Positions 1-9,804 of a stretch of DNA of 64,000 nt are shown here, piece by piece. Under the pieces are notes generated by a model. It saw only the letters and a list, made by a program, of their open reading frames with translations. It had not been told where the DNA came from and ran no database searches. Each line of letters starts with the position of its first letter. Position 1 is the stretch's first letter. This stretch comes from an uncultured Ruegeria sp. (GTDB taxonomy: Bacteria > Pseudomonadota > Alphaproteobacteria > Rhodobacterales > Rhodobacteraceae). The stretch lies in assembly GCF_947497005.1 (NCBI RefSeq), contig NZ_CANMFF010000019.1, forward strand, positions 24,175 to 88,174. Direction: 5' to 3'. The position numbers and the translations under genes were made by a program.

Positions 1-494
1 TCGCATTTCCCCTGTAACAGTCTCTGTTCCATCGCAACTTTGGCACCGCGATAGCTTTGCACATCTTCCGGAGTGATCGGGCTGTGTTCGGTGATCGGCC
101 CGTTGGGCCAGCTGTCATAGACCACAGCGGAACTCAGATGCACGATGCGTTTGCAGGACCCGTCTTTGGCGGCTTTGATGAGCGCGTCGAAGGCTGCAAG
201 GTTGTCCGCGCCGGAGGCCCGGAAATCATAAGCCAGATGAAACAGAGCCGCCGCACCGTCCAGCGCCTGCGTCAGGGTCGGGCCGGGATGCAGGGGGCAA
301 ACCAGTGTCTTTGCCCCGGCCTGTTCCAACGCGGCAGCCCCGTGGCGCGTGCGCAGCAAGGCGGTCACGTCACATCCCGACTTCAGCAGCGCAGCGATCA
401 GACGCTGGCCGATAAAGCCGGTTGCGCCGGTCACGATCACGCGCTGGCCTGCAAGGCCGTCGCCGGGGCGGGTGTCCATGTGTTTTTCGGTCAT
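1..494 (-). CDS. NAD-dependent epimerase/dehydratase (SDR), C-terminally truncated by window edge
   Basis: Manual reverse translation from ATG at 494: MTEKHMDTRPGDGLAGQRVIVTGATGFIGQRLIAALLKSG...HLSSAVVYDSWPNGPITE...YRGAKVAMEQ; Rossmann TGATGFIG and YxxxK. Absent from ORF track because it has no stop in the window. Confidence 0.85.
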   Translation of the reverse strand, partial: MTEKHMDTRPGDGLAGQRVIVTGATGFIGQRLIAALLKSGCDVTALLRTRHGAAALEQAGAKTLVCPLHPGPTLTQALDGAAALFHLAYDFRASGADNLAAFDALIKAAKDGSCKRIVHLSSAVVYDSWPNGPITEHSPITPEDVQSYRGAKVAMEQRLLQGKC

Positions 495-665
495 CTTCGC
501 AAGTTCAACATTCTTAATGCGTTGTGCAACAATTCAGCCCTTTTTCCAAAACTGTGCAGGCCCGGCCTGTCAGTGCACCATAGTGGTATCTACCATTTGG
601 TGGCCACAGATCCCTATGCTAAGCCTGTGGCATTAGAGTGGATTCTGTTGGTACGAGGGTTTTTC

Positions 666-1637
666 ATGCAAATATTGATCACAGGCGGGGCCGGTTTTAT
701 CGGGTCGCATCTGGCCGAGCGTCTGATTGGCAATGGGCATGAGGTGACGGTGCTGGATGACCTGTCCACCGGATCGCTGCAAAACCTGTCTTCTGTTCAG
801 GATCATTCCGCCTTTCATTTTGTCGAAGGCAGCGTCTTGGATTCCGGGCTGGTCGAACAGCTGGTTGGGGCCGCCGACGCGGTGTTTCATCTGGCTGCCG
901 CCGTCGGGGTAAAGCTGATCATGGATCAGCCCAGCCAGTCGATTGCGACCAATGTTGACGGCACGCAGAACGTGTTGCGCGCGGCTCTGCGTCATAAACC
1001 ACTGGTCTTCATTGCCTCCAGTTCCGAGGTTTACGGGAAGGCATCAAAATTCCCGTTCAATGAAGATGACGATCTGACGATCGGCGCCACAAGCATTCTG
1101 CGCTGGTCCTATGCCTGCGCCAAGACGTTGGATGAGTTCATGGCGCTGGCCTATGCGCGCGAGGTGGATCTGCCGGTGGTCGTGCTGCGCTTTTTCAACA
1201 CGACCGGCCCACGCCAGACTGGGCGTTATGGCATGGTTGTTCCGAACTTCATCGAAGCGGCCCTGGCCGGCCAGCCGATTCAGGTTCATGGCACCGGTGA
1301 GCAATCGCGCTGTTTCAGCCATGTGGCCGATGTGGTAGAGGCGCTTATGCGTCTGCTCGATGTTCCCGAAGCCCGGGGGCAGGTCTTCAATATCGGTGGT
1401 GAGCAGGAAGTGACGATCCGGGGGCTGGCCGAAAAGGTGATTGCCGCAACGGGGTCCGCATCCGAGATCCGCCTGGTGCCCTATGAAGAGGTCTATCCCG
1501 AAGGGTTCGAAGACATGGCCCGCCGTCTGCCGGATGTCTCGAAGCTGCGGCGCTTTACCGGGTTCAGCCCGGCGCGCACGTTGGACGACATCATCGCTGA
1601 CATCATGGCCGAGAAACGCGCCAAAGCTTACGCATGA
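666..1637 (+). CDS. NAD-dependent epimerase/dehydratase (SDR, GalE/RmlB-like)
   Basis: MQILITGGAGFIGSHLAERLIGNGHEVTVLDDLSTG, SSSEVYG, SYACAKT, FFNTTGPRQ; true start inside the longer track ORF 57..1637. Confidence 0.92.
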   Translation: MQILITGGAGFIGSHLAERLIGNGHEVTVLDDLSTGSLQNLSSVQDHSAFHFVEGSVLDSGLVEQLVGAADAVFHLAAAVGVKLIMDQPSQSIATNVDGTQNVLRAALRHKPLVFIASSSEVYGKASKFPFNEDDDLTIGATSILRWSYACAKTLDEFMALAYAREVDLPVVVLRFFNTTGPRQTGRYGMVVPNFIEAALAGQPIQVHGTGEQSRCFSHVADVVEALMRLLDVPEARGQVFNIGGEQEVTIRGLAEKVIAATGSASEIRLVPYEEVYPEGFEDMARRLPDVSKLRRFTGFSPARTLDDIIADIMAEKRAKAYA

Positions 1638-1650
1638 AGAGCCAAACACG

Positions 1651-2430
1651 ATGACACCGGGACAAAGAGTTGAAAAGCTGGTGCGCGACACCGCGACCGT
1701 GCTGCTGCCGGACCGGCTGCGCAAATGGATCCGTAAGCAACAGCGATTGCACAATCTTCAGTCGGTGCCGGTTGGGTCGGTCGATTTCGGCGGGCTGCGG
1801 CGGTTGTCGCCGATCAGCGCCGTGTTCGGGCAGGATCGCGATCTGCTGACCATCGAACGCCATTACATGGAAGAGTTCCTGCAAAACCACAGTGACGACA
1901 TCCGTGGCCGGGTTCTGGAATTCGGCGATCCGGCCTATACGAAGAAATTTGGCGGCGACCGGGTCACGCAGGCGGATGTGCTGAGCTATGTTGAAGGCAA
2001 TCCGCAAGCGACTATCGTGGCGGATATCACCGATGCGCCGCATATTCCCGACAACAGTTTTGACTGCATCATCATCACGCAGACCCTGCAGATGATCTTT
2101 GAAGTGGGCAAAGCGATCGCAACGCTCGAACGTATTTTGAAACCCGGTGGTGTGGTGCTGTGCACCTCGCACGGGATGACCCGGGTGGCGCGGCGCGAAG
2201 GGGTGGATGACTGGGGCGAATACTGGCATTTCACCAGCCAGTCCAAGCGCCATTTGTTCCGGGCGGTCTTTCCGGCAGAGAATGTCAAGGTGTCGACCGT
2301 TGGCAATGTCTTTACCTGCATCTGCAACCTGCATGGCCTTGGGGCCAGCGAAATTGCGCCCGAAGAACTGTCCACCCATGATCCCAACTATGAAATGCTG
2401 GTTCTGGTCCGGGCAGTAAAGGCGCAGTGA
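1651..2430 (+). CDS. class I SAM-dependent methyltransferase
   Basis: MTPGQRVEKLVRDTATVLLPDRLRKW...GRVLEFGDPAYTKKFGG...TLERILKPGGVVLCTSHG; start chosen just after upstream stop. Confidence 0.82.
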   Translation: MTPGQRVEKLVRDTATVLLPDRLRKWIRKQQRLHNLQSVPVGSVDFGGLRRLSPISAVFGQDRDLLTIERHYMEEFLQNHSDDIRGRVLEFGDPAYTKKFGGDRVTQADVLSYVEGNPQATIVADITDAPHIPDNSFDCIIITQTLQMIFEVGKAIATLERILKPGGVVLCTSHGMTRVARREGVDDWGEYWHFTSQSKRHLFRAVFPAENVKVSTVGNVFTCICNLHGLGASEIAPEELSTHDPNYEMLVLVRAVKAQ

Positions 2431-3968
2431 GCGATCTTGTCATAGGGTCCGGGCCAGCCGGGGTTTCCGTTGCCCGGGCCTTGCTGGCGCGGGGACGAAC
2501 AGTCACGATGCTGGATGCCGGGGCGGAACCAGGGCCCGGGGTCACGGACCGGGTGCAGCAGATGTCCCGAACCCGCGCCGAAGACTGGAACACCGAGGCG
2601 CGTGCGGCCTGGATGGAGCCTCAGTTTCAGGCCCCGGACGGCGAGGTGTGGCGCTATGGATCCGGTTATGCGCTGGCCTCACCTGCGCACACACTGGCGG
2701 AAGGGGCGGATTGGTTTGCCCTGCGCGCCTCGCGGGCGGCGGGCGGGCTGTCCAATGTCTGGGGCGCTGCGGTCTTGCCGTATCGGCAGGCAGATATCGA
2801 TGATTGGCCCATAACGACCGATGATCTTGCCCCACATTACAAAGCGGTGGCGGAGATAATGCCTGTGTCCGGGCAAAAGGACGGGCTGCAGGATCTCTTT
2901 CCCGCCTGCGATATGACAGGCCGAACACCCGTTCCGCCAACCGCGCAGGCCGGGATGCTGCTGGCCCGTTCCAGGCAGAAGGCGAAGGCATTGCAGGGGG
3001 CTGGGATGCATGTCGGTCTGGCGCGGCAGGCGGTTGGATCGGGTTGCCAGACCTGTGGGCTGTGTCTGCACGGGTGCCCGTGGTCGCTGATCTGGTCTGC
3101 AAGACAGGCCCGTGCGGAGTTGCAGGCAGAGCCGGGCTTTACCTACCGTGCGGATCACGTGGTGCGGCAGGTCCGCGAGGAAGGCGACGATGTTGTCGTC
3201 ACTCTGGCAGATGGCAGTGATGTCCGGGCAAGCCGGGTGTTTCTGGCCACCGGGGTGCTTGAAAGCGCGCGCATCCTGTTGGCGTCACCCGGTTTGCGGG
3301 GCAAGGAGCTGATGTTGAAAGACAGCCAACAGGCCTTTCTGCCGATGCTGCATCGCTGGCGGGCGCCCAGACGGCCCGACGTTTTGCCTTATCAGACGCT
3401 GCCGCAGCTTTTTGCGGAACTGGACGATGCGGCGGTGTCGCAGCGGCTGGTTCATGCCCAGATCTATACCTGGAACGAATATTACGCCCGGGATCTGAAA
3501 CAGAACTATGGCCGCCGGATACCCGGCAGCGGGCCGCTGCTTGAGGCCTTGGCCCGACGTCTGATCGTGGCGCAGGTTTTTCTGCATTCCGATCATTCGC
3601 ATGAAATAGCCTTGCGTCTGGCAGGGGATGGGCGGTTGCGTCCCGAACTGAACGAAAATCCCGCAACCGCCGGGACACTGCGCGCAGTGCTTGCGCGCTA
3701 TGGTCAGGCCTTGCGGGGGCTTGGTCTGACCAGCCTGTCTTTTGCAGCGCGGTTCGGGGCGCCGGGGGCCAGTTTCCATGTCGGAGGTGATCTGCCGATG
3801 TCAGATGCCCCGGGCCCAGGTGAAAGCGATGTGTTGGGGCGCCCGCATGGCGCGACGCGCATTCATGTGGTGGATGCCTCTGTCCTGCCAACCATCCCGG
3901 CGACGACAATTACCTTCAGTGTGATGGCGAATGCCCACCGGATCGGAACGCTTGCACCCGAAGCCTGA
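2427..3968 (+). CDS. GMC-family FAD-dependent oxidoreductase
   Basis: N-terminal GSGPAGVSVARALLARG; C-terminal PHGATRIHVVDASVLPTIPATTITFSVMANAHRI typical of GMC C domain; GTG start overlaps upstream stop by 4 nt. Confidence 0.85.
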   Translation: MSDLVIGSGPAGVSVARALLARGRTVTMLDAGAEPGPGVTDRVQQMSRTRAEDWNTEARAAWMEPQFQAPDGEVWRYGSGYALASPAHTLAEGADWFALRASRAAGGLSNVWGAAVLPYRQADIDDWPITTDDLAPHYKAVAEIMPVSGQKDGLQDLFPACDMTGRTPVPPTAQAGMLLARSRQKAKALQGAGMHVGLARQAVGSGCQTCGLCLHGCPWSLIWSARQARAELQAEPGFTYRADHVVRQVREEGDDVVVTLADGSDVRASRVFLATGVLESARILLASPGLRGKELMLKDSQQAFLPMLHRWRAPRRPDVLPYQTLPQLFAELDDAAVSQRLVHAQIYTWNEYYARDLKQNYGRRIPGSGPLLEALARRLIVAQVFLHSDHSHEIALRLAGDGRLRPELNENPATAGTLRAVLARYGQALRGLGLTSLSFAARFGAPGASFHVGGDLPMSDAPGPGESDVLGRPHGATRIHVVDASVLPTIPATTITFSVMANAHRIGTLAPEA

Positions 3969-3971
3969 CAC

Positions 3972-4721
3972 TCAGTTGATGGGCAGCACCTTGCTCAACC
4001 CGCTCCGCACGCCGCGCATCAGTTTGCGGGCCGCCAGATAGGGCCCGCCGCGCCCGGCCAGATGTGCCTGCCAGCGGGCGATGTCGGAGAAATAGAACAT
4101 CTCGAGCCGGGGCAGATCGTGGATGTCATCCTTTGGTCCGGCCACGCCCAGCCTTGTTCCGACCGAGGTGTCGTAATGCCGGGCGATCTGTGCGCGTACA
4201 TTCGGATTCGACGCGCCATATGGTGGTGCGAAATGCCGGACAGGCTGACCAAGCCGGGCGGCGATGTCCTGACCGGAACCGGTGACTTCTTCTTCCAGCA
4301 TGAGCGCATCCAATGTGGAAAGATCGGGATGGTTGACACTATGCGCGCCAAAGCTAACCCCTTCACTGGCCAGCGTCTCGACCTTGTCCCAATCCATCAG
4401 GGGGCGGGGCGGGATATTGCCCCCGGCCCAGCTGTCGGTGTCGCCCATCAGGCCCGAAGGCAGATAGACGATCGGGCAAAAGCCGTGATCGCGCAGGATC
4501 GGCCAGGCGGTATCGGCGAAGTCCTGGAATCCGTCATCGAAACTGATGATGACCACGCGGGGGCCGGGCGGGTTGGCCAGCGCGTCCGGTGTCACCACCG
4601 GCAGGCCGGATGCCGCCAGCGCCTGCATCTGTGCGGCAAAGATGTCTGGCGCAATCGAGGTTGGCCCCGGCGCATCCGAAATCGAATGATACATCAGGAT
4701 ATCGGCCTGCCAGGCGGGCAT
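3972..4721 (-). CDS. polysaccharide deacetylase family protein (NodB homology)
   Basis: ILMYHSISD, VVIISFDDGFQDFADTAWPIL, SFGAHSVNHPDLS, FAPPYGASN. Confidence 0.9.
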   Translation of the reverse strand: MPAWQADILMYHSISDAPGPTSIAPDIFAAQMQALAASGLPVVTPDALANPPGPRVVIISFDDGFQDFADTAWPILRDHGFCPIVYLPSGLMGDTDSWAGGNIPPRPLMDWDKVETLASEGVSFGAHSVNHPDLSTLDALMLEEEVTGSGQDIAARLGQPVRHFAPPYGASNPNVRAQIARHYDTSVGTRLGVAGPKDDIHDLPRLEMFYFSDIARWQAHLAGRGGPYLAARKLMRGVRSGLSKVLPIN

Positions 4722-4724
4722 GGG

Positions 4725-6164
4725 TCAGTCTTCCACCACATGGGTGGCAAAGACCTCGCGATAGCGGTTCCATTTCGCGCGGTCGACATTGCCCTTGTCG
4801 TCGATGCAATCCGCCGCGCCATAGGCCATGGCAAAGGCGTGGTGCGTGTTGTCATGGGCAAACAGGCCCTGCCGACCGAATACGAGCAATCCGTCCAGAT
4901 TTGAGAGCCACTGATCGACGGTATCGAACCGCTCTTCATAGCCCATGTCGTAAACCGGATAGGCATGGCTCAGCCGTCGGGTTTCGCAGCGGCGTACGGG
5001 AACCGTGACCGGCAGGCCCAACTGGCCCAGCCATTTGGTGAATTCCTGCCCCAGTTCCTCGTCGGACATGGACCACCATTTTTCGTCCGGGTCACAGGGC
5101 AGTTCGGCGCACAGCACGGTGACGCCCTCTGGCGTGCCGCTGGCGTTATAGTTCTTGGGCTCCGACATCCGGCTGATCGGGATCGACAGTTCCGGGAAGT
5201 AATGCGCGTCGAACTCGGTGAACTGGTCGGTTTCCAGCACCAGATACAGCAGGATCATGCCGCGGAAGCGGATGGCGCGGGCGGCCTCGACCACCTCTGC
5301 CGGAGGGTCGCCGATCAGGCGCGTCAGCCCGGTCAGCGGGATGGTCGACAGGATCAGATCGCCGGTCAGGTGCCGCTCGCCCTCTTCGTCGCGGATCGTC
5401 AACCCGGTGATGCGATTGCCGTCCCGCTCGATGGCGGTGATTTCGGTGTTGAACAGGAAGCTGGCGCCGTTGGCCTCGGCACTGTTGCGCATCGCGTCCG
5501 AGATCTGCCCGAACCCCTTGCGCGGATAAAAGAACCGCCCGGCGGTTTCACTGCGCAGCCCCGGCAACAGGCGCAGCATCTTCATCAGGATCTTGCCGAC
5601 CGAGCCACTGCCGACGCGGCGCTCGGCCAGTTTCACCGCTAGCTTGTCCGGATCCAGCCCCCACAGCTTGCGCACATACGGGAAATAGAAATTGTCCGAA
5701 ATCGTCGGACCCAGCCCGTCATAAAGCACGGTCGAGAATGTCTCGGGTCCGGTGCTTTTCTTGCGGAAGGGCTTCAGCACCATGTCCCCGATCAGCGACG
5801 CGGCAAAGGGTTTGGGCAGGCGCAGCAGCGCATCGGTCAGTTTCAGCGGGAAGTGAATCCACTTGCCGCCCAGTCGAATGCGCCCATGGCGCGGACGCAG
5901 CAGCAGATCGTCCCCCAGCAGGGCTTTTACATCGGCCAGTACCTCGGGCTCTGCGGCCGGGTGAAACCGGTGCGAGCCATAATCGCAGATCACGCCCTCA
6001 ATCGGGAACGAGGCCGAATTTCCGCCCGCAATAGGCGCGCGTTCGATCACGGTCACTTTCGCCTGCCCGGTCAGGGCATGGGCCGCGGCCAGACCGGCAG
6101 GCCCGGCCCCGAGGATAATGATTTCAGGCTTGTCGCCGCCTGTTGGTCGGGAAACATCCGTCAC
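4725..6164 (-). CDS. NAD(P)/FAD-dependent oxidoreductase, UDP-galactopyranose mutase / protoporphyrinogen-oxidase-like
   Basis: VTDVSRPTGGDKPEIIILGAGPAGLAAAHALTGQAKVTVIERAPIAGGNSAS; GTG start at 6164 overlaps the stop of the upstream gene (GTGA). Track ORF is artificially extended. Confidence 0.88.
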   Translation of the reverse strand: MTDVSRPTGGDKPEIIILGAGPAGLAAAHALTGQAKVTVIERAPIAGGNSASFPIEGVICDYGSHRFHPAAEPEVLADVKALLGDDLLLRPRHGRIRLGGKWIHFPLKLTDALLRLPKPFAASLIGDMVLKPFRKKSTGPETFSTVLYDGLGPTISDNFYFPYVRKLWGLDPDKLAVKLAERRVGSGSVGKILMKMLRLLPGLRSETAGRFFYPRKGFGQISDAMRNSAEANGASFLFNTEITAIERDGNRITGLTIRDEEGERHLTGDLILSTIPLTGLTRLIGDPPAEVVEAARAIRFRGMILLYLVLETDQFTEFDAHYFPELSIPISRMSEPKNYNASGTPEGVTVLCAELPCDPDEKWWSMSDEELGQEFTKWLGQLGLPVTVPVRRCETRRLSHAYPVYDMGYEERFDTVDQWLSNLDGLLVFGRQGLFAHDNTHHAFAMAYGAADCIDDKGNVDRAKWNRYREVFATHVVED

Positions 6165-7132
6165 TTGCACTCTTCCTTTTGGGAATTTGTCGGGGCGCTG
6201 AACCGCATCCCGGACATGGTCAGAACCAGCGCGCCAAACCCGCCCGCTGTAAACAACACAACCTGCCAGACCAGCCCGGCGGCCACGACCGCGGGCGCGC
6301 TGGCGCCGAAGGGGACCAGAAAACTGGCCAATGTGGCTTCGCGCAAGCCAAGCCCGTTCAGCGATACCGGCAGCACGGCGATGATCTTGGCCAGTGGCCA
6401 GGCGAAAATCCATGGCCCGGCGGCCACATCGACACCCGCCGAGATGGCCAGCCACCAGGCCAGCAGAACCAGCAACAGCTGGATCAGCACCGATGCGATG
6501 AAAGCGATCGCCAGTGTGCCGGGTTTGCGGCCCATCCCGGCCAGCGCATCGGCCAGACGATGAGCAAAGCCTTTGCCGGGCAGCGACGGGAGATAGCGCC
6601 AGGGCAGGGGCAGCAGGCGCGGTAATGCAACCATACCCGCCAGTGCGGTCAGCAGGATCAGCGCCACTGGCCAGATCATATGCCCGCCCGCAGCGCTTTC
6701 CCATGTCAGCACCAGACCCAAACAGGACAAGGTTAACAGCGCCACCATGTCAATCAGCCGGTCCACAGTCGCGCCCGCAACAACCTGCGCGCCGTCTTTC
6801 ATTGCGGCTTGCGCCAGACCGGCCCGCACCGTATCGCCGCCGATTGCGCCGGGCAGGCACAGGTTGGCCGCCAGCCCGGCAAAATGGGCCCGGATGGCCA
6901 GCGGGGCGGCAAACCCGCGTCCCAGCAGCAGCCACCATTTCAATGCAGCGGCGACATGGGCCAGCAGGAACAGGACGAGCACGCAGGCAAAAACCCAGAT
7001 TGGGATCGCCTTTAGCGCGGCCACGATGGCCTCGGCGGGCAGAATCCAGAACAGGACCGCCAGTACCAGAACTGATCCGGCCACCCGGATCAGCCAGCGC
7101 CGTTGGCTTGGATCGGAAAGCATACCGCTCAC
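6161..7132 (-). CDS. lysylphosphatidylglycerol synthase TM-region / flippase-like membrane protein (UPF0104)
   Basis: Polytopic; LPGAIGGDTVRAGLAQ, DRLIDMVALLTLS, PVSLNGLGLREATLASFL. Confidence 0.86.
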   Translation of the reverse strand: MSGMLSDPSQRRWLIRVAGSVLVLAVLFWILPAEAIVAALKAIPIWVFACVLVLFLLAHVAAALKWWLLLGRGFAAPLAIRAHFAGLAANLCLPGAIGGDTVRAGLAQAAMKDGAQVVAGATVDRLIDMVALLTLSCLGLVLTWESAAGGHMIWPVALILLTALAGMVALPRLLPLPWRYLPSLPGKGFAHRLADALAGMGRKPGTLAIAFIASVLIQLLLVLLAWWLAISAGVDVAAGPWIFAWPLAKIIAVLPVSLNGLGLREATLASFLVPFGASAPAVVAAGLVWQVVLFTAGGFGALVLTMSGMRFSAPTNSQKEECK

Positions 7133-7133
7133 C

Positions 7134-8060
7134 TCACGGTCTGAGATGCAGCCGCGAGATCATGTCGGCGATCAGCCCCAGCGACCAGATCATGATCGCC
7201 GCCAGGAACGAGAACACCGCCGTTTCGCTGAGATTCCAGTAGAACATGTCGATAATGAACTTCACCGTGCCCAGCGTGAAGAACGCCAGACCCAGCGGGA
7301 TGAACACCCGCAGCGGATTAAACAGCGTGCTGATGCGCAGGATCAGGATGATGAAGTTCAGAAAATCAATCGGCCGGATCTTCGATTTGCCCACCCGCTT
7401 GCCGTATTCAATCGGCGTATAGATCATCCGCTTGCCGTTCGAGGTCATGCACAGCGTGATCGTGGTGGTGAACGAGAAGTTCTGCGGCAGCAGCGGCAGG
7501 AACGGGATCAGCTCGGATTTGCGGAACACCCGCAGGCCCGAGTTCAGATCGTTGATCTTGCGCTCGGCCAGGAACGAGGCAAAGGCGAACAGGAATTTCT
7601 TGGCCGGTCTGCGCAGCAGCGGCACGTTTTTCATCGCCGCGCCCCGGTCGCCCACGACCATGTCCTGATCGCGGCACATGGCCAGCATTCCGGGCAGATA
7701 GCGCGCGGGGTAGGTGCTGTCGGCATCCAGAATGGCCACATATTCATGCTGCGCCATCCGAACACCGCGCTTGAGGCTGGCCCCATAGCCGGAATTGACA
7801 TCGTTGAAAGTGACGGTTGCCCCGCTGGCCTCGGCCTCGGCGCGGGTGTTGTCCTGACTGGCATCGTCCACCACGATGATCTCGTAGGGAATGCCCAGCG
7901 GTTCGAGATGGGTGCGAACATCCTCGACCGTGTGGCGCACGGCGTTTTCCTCGTTATAGGCGGGGATAACCACGCTCAGGCTCATGCCGGCGGTTTCCGA
8001 TGCGATCAGCTCTTCGGGTGTGGTGCTGTTCGTCTCCATCGGCTCTGCGACTTTGTTCAT
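7134..8060 (-). CDS. glycosyltransferase family 2 (polyprenyl-P-mannose synthase-like, with C-terminal TM)
   Basis: LSVVIPAYNEENAVRHTVEDVR, EIIVVDDASQDNT, AILDADSTYPARYLP, NDLNSGLRVFRK. Confidence 0.93.
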   Translation of the reverse strand: MNKVAEPMETNSTTPEELIASETAGMSLSVVIPAYNEENAVRHTVEDVRTHLEPLGIPYEIIVVDDASQDNTRAEAEASGATVTFNDVNSGYGASLKRGVRMAQHEYVAILDADSTYPARYLPGMLAMCRDQDMVVGDRGAAMKNVPLLRRPAKKFLFAFASFLAERKINDLNSGLRVFRKSELIPFLPLLPQNFSFTTTITLCMTSNGKRMIYTPIEYGKRVGKSKIRPIDFLNFIILILRISTLFNPLRVFIPLGLAFFTLGTVKFIIDMFYWNLSETAVFSFLAAIMIWSLGLIADMISRLHLRP

Positions 8061-8280
8061 GAAAATGAAAACCTTTTATTCACTTAATAGTCCCTGCCCT
8101 AGACCCTGCTGCATGGTTTGCATGGTGCATAGAGCGCGACGGGCTTAATTCCCTGTATTGCGTATAGTATTCGAACACGTACAGACTGAACATAGACAAT
8201 AAATTTGACCAAATTCGACCGTTAAGGCGTCAAGTTTGTAATTACGTATACTGTGCGCAACAGGTGTGAGTGATTGAGCC

Positions 8281-9804
8281 ATGTGTCCATCGGCACTTGG
8301 CGGGGTTCGGGCAACAGGAAGGAAACGGGTGTCAGGGCGGCAGAGTTTCAGCAGCGGAGTTGCCTGGATGTCGGCTGGGATCTGGGTCGAGCAGGCGTTC
8401 AATTTCATCATTTTTGCCATTCTTGCCCGTATTTTAGGGGTCGAAGCCTTTGGTCTTCTGGCGATGGTGGCAGCCTTTGTGCTGTTTTCCGAATTCCTGG
8501 TACGCGAAACGATTTCCGACATTCTGCTGACCCGTGAGGCGCTGTCGCCAGAGCGGTTGAACTCGGTTTTCTGGCTGTTGGCGCTGCTGGGCGGCGTGTT
8601 GACGATTGGGTTGTATCTGGGCGCGGGACCGGTCTCGGATTTCTACAATGAGCCGGTTGCGAGTGAATTGTTGATTGGATTATCCCCAACGGTGCTGATG
8701 ATTTCACTGACGGCGGTGCCGGTGGCGATCCTGCGTCGGGAAATGCAGTTCCGTGTTCTGGCCATCCGCGCAGCGCTTGGTGCGGCGGTTGGGGGGGGCG
8801 TGGGCATCACCATGGCACTGACCGGATACGGGGTCTGGGCCCTGGTCGGTCAGCGGCTGGCGATGACGGCCACCAATATCGTGATGGCCTGGGGGGCGGT
8901 CTCCTGGCGCCCGGCTTTCCACGCGTCGCGGGATCACATGCGCACGATCCTGCATTTCGGTCACCGGATTCTGGGTTTGCGCGCGGCAGAACTGGCTGCG
9001 GTGCAGTCGCCTGCGGTCATCATCGGGGCAATGCTGGGGCCGGTGCAGGCGGGGTATTATGCAATTGCCTGGCGGGTGATCGAGACCGCCTCGTTTCTCA
9101 TGATCACACCGCTGCGCACCGTGGCGCAACCCGCTTTTGGCGCGGCAGCGCGCGATGGTGGTCAGGCGGCGGATCTGCTGATGGACGTCATGCGCCTGAC
9201 CGGGTTTCTGGCCTTTCCGGCCTTTGCCGGGCTGGCGGTTCTGTCGGAACCGGCGCTGGTGCTGCTGTTCGGCCAGAAATGGGCGCCCGCCGCTCCGGTG
9301 CTGAGCCTGATGTCGGTGTTTGGCATGTATCTGTGCGCCGAAAAGGTGCAGCAGACTTTTTGCCTGGCGGCGGGTCAGGCCGGGCGTCTGGCGATTCTGT
9401 CCTGGGTCGAAGTGGCGCTGGCGGCGGCAGTGATCGCGGCGCTCGCCCCTTATGGCTTGCCGGTCGTCACAGCCGGTTTTGTGGCTGTCTTTCTGCTGAT
9501 CTGGCCGCTTAAATTTGCCAATCTGGGACATATTGCGAAGCTGTCCGGCCTGACTTTGATGCGGCAGCATCTTGCGCCGCTTCTGCTGTCGGGGGGGATG
9601 GTGGTCGCAGTGCAGGGGGTCGTGTGGCAACTGGACGGCCTGCCCCCGGCATTGCTCTTACTTGTTGGCACGGCGGTGGGCATCCTGATCTATGGTTTTC
9701 TGGCTTTTCTGCTCCAGCGGGACAGGCTGCGCCTGCTGGTCTCAATGCTCTGGCCACAAGAAGAGCATCTGCCCGCAACTGATACTCAGGGGATTGAGAG
9801 ATAG
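8281..9804 (+). CDS. oligosaccharide flippase / lipopolysaccharide biosynthesis protein (Wzx-like)
   Basis: Multi-TM; VAWMSAGIWVEQAFNFIIFAILARILGVEAFGLLAMV typical of PST-family flippase N-terminus; exact start uncertain (ATG 8281 or a downstream start). Confidence 0.88.
   Translation: MCPSALGGVRATGRKRVSGRQSFSSGVAWMSAGIWVEQAFNFIIFAILARILGVEAFGLLAMVAAFVLFSEFLVRETISDILLTREALSPERLNSVFWLLALLGGVLTIGLYLGAGPVSDFYNEPVASELLIGLSPTVLMISLTAVPVAILRREMQFRVLAIRAALGAAVGGGVGITMALTGYGVWALVGQRLAMTATNIVMAWGAVSWRPAFHASRDHMRTILHFGHRILGLRAAELAAVQSPAVIIGAMLGPVQAGYYAIAWRVIETASFLMITPLRTVAQPAFGAAARDGGQAADLLMDVMRLTGFLAFPAFAGLAVLSEPALVLLFGQKWAPAAPVLSLMSVFGMYLCAEKVQQTFCLAAGQAGRLAILSWVEVALAAAVIAALAPYGLPVVTAGFVAVFLLIWPLKFANLGHIAKLSGLTLMRQHLAPLLLSGGMVVAVQGVVWQLDGLPPALLLLVGTAVGILIYGFLAFLLQRDRLRLLVSMLWPQEEHLPATDTQGIER

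Noticed and set aside
6747-8087. 446-aa plus-strand ORF
   Set aside because: Antisense to well-supported UPF0104 and GT2 genes; composition (R/Q/H-rich) typical of GC shadow ORFs.
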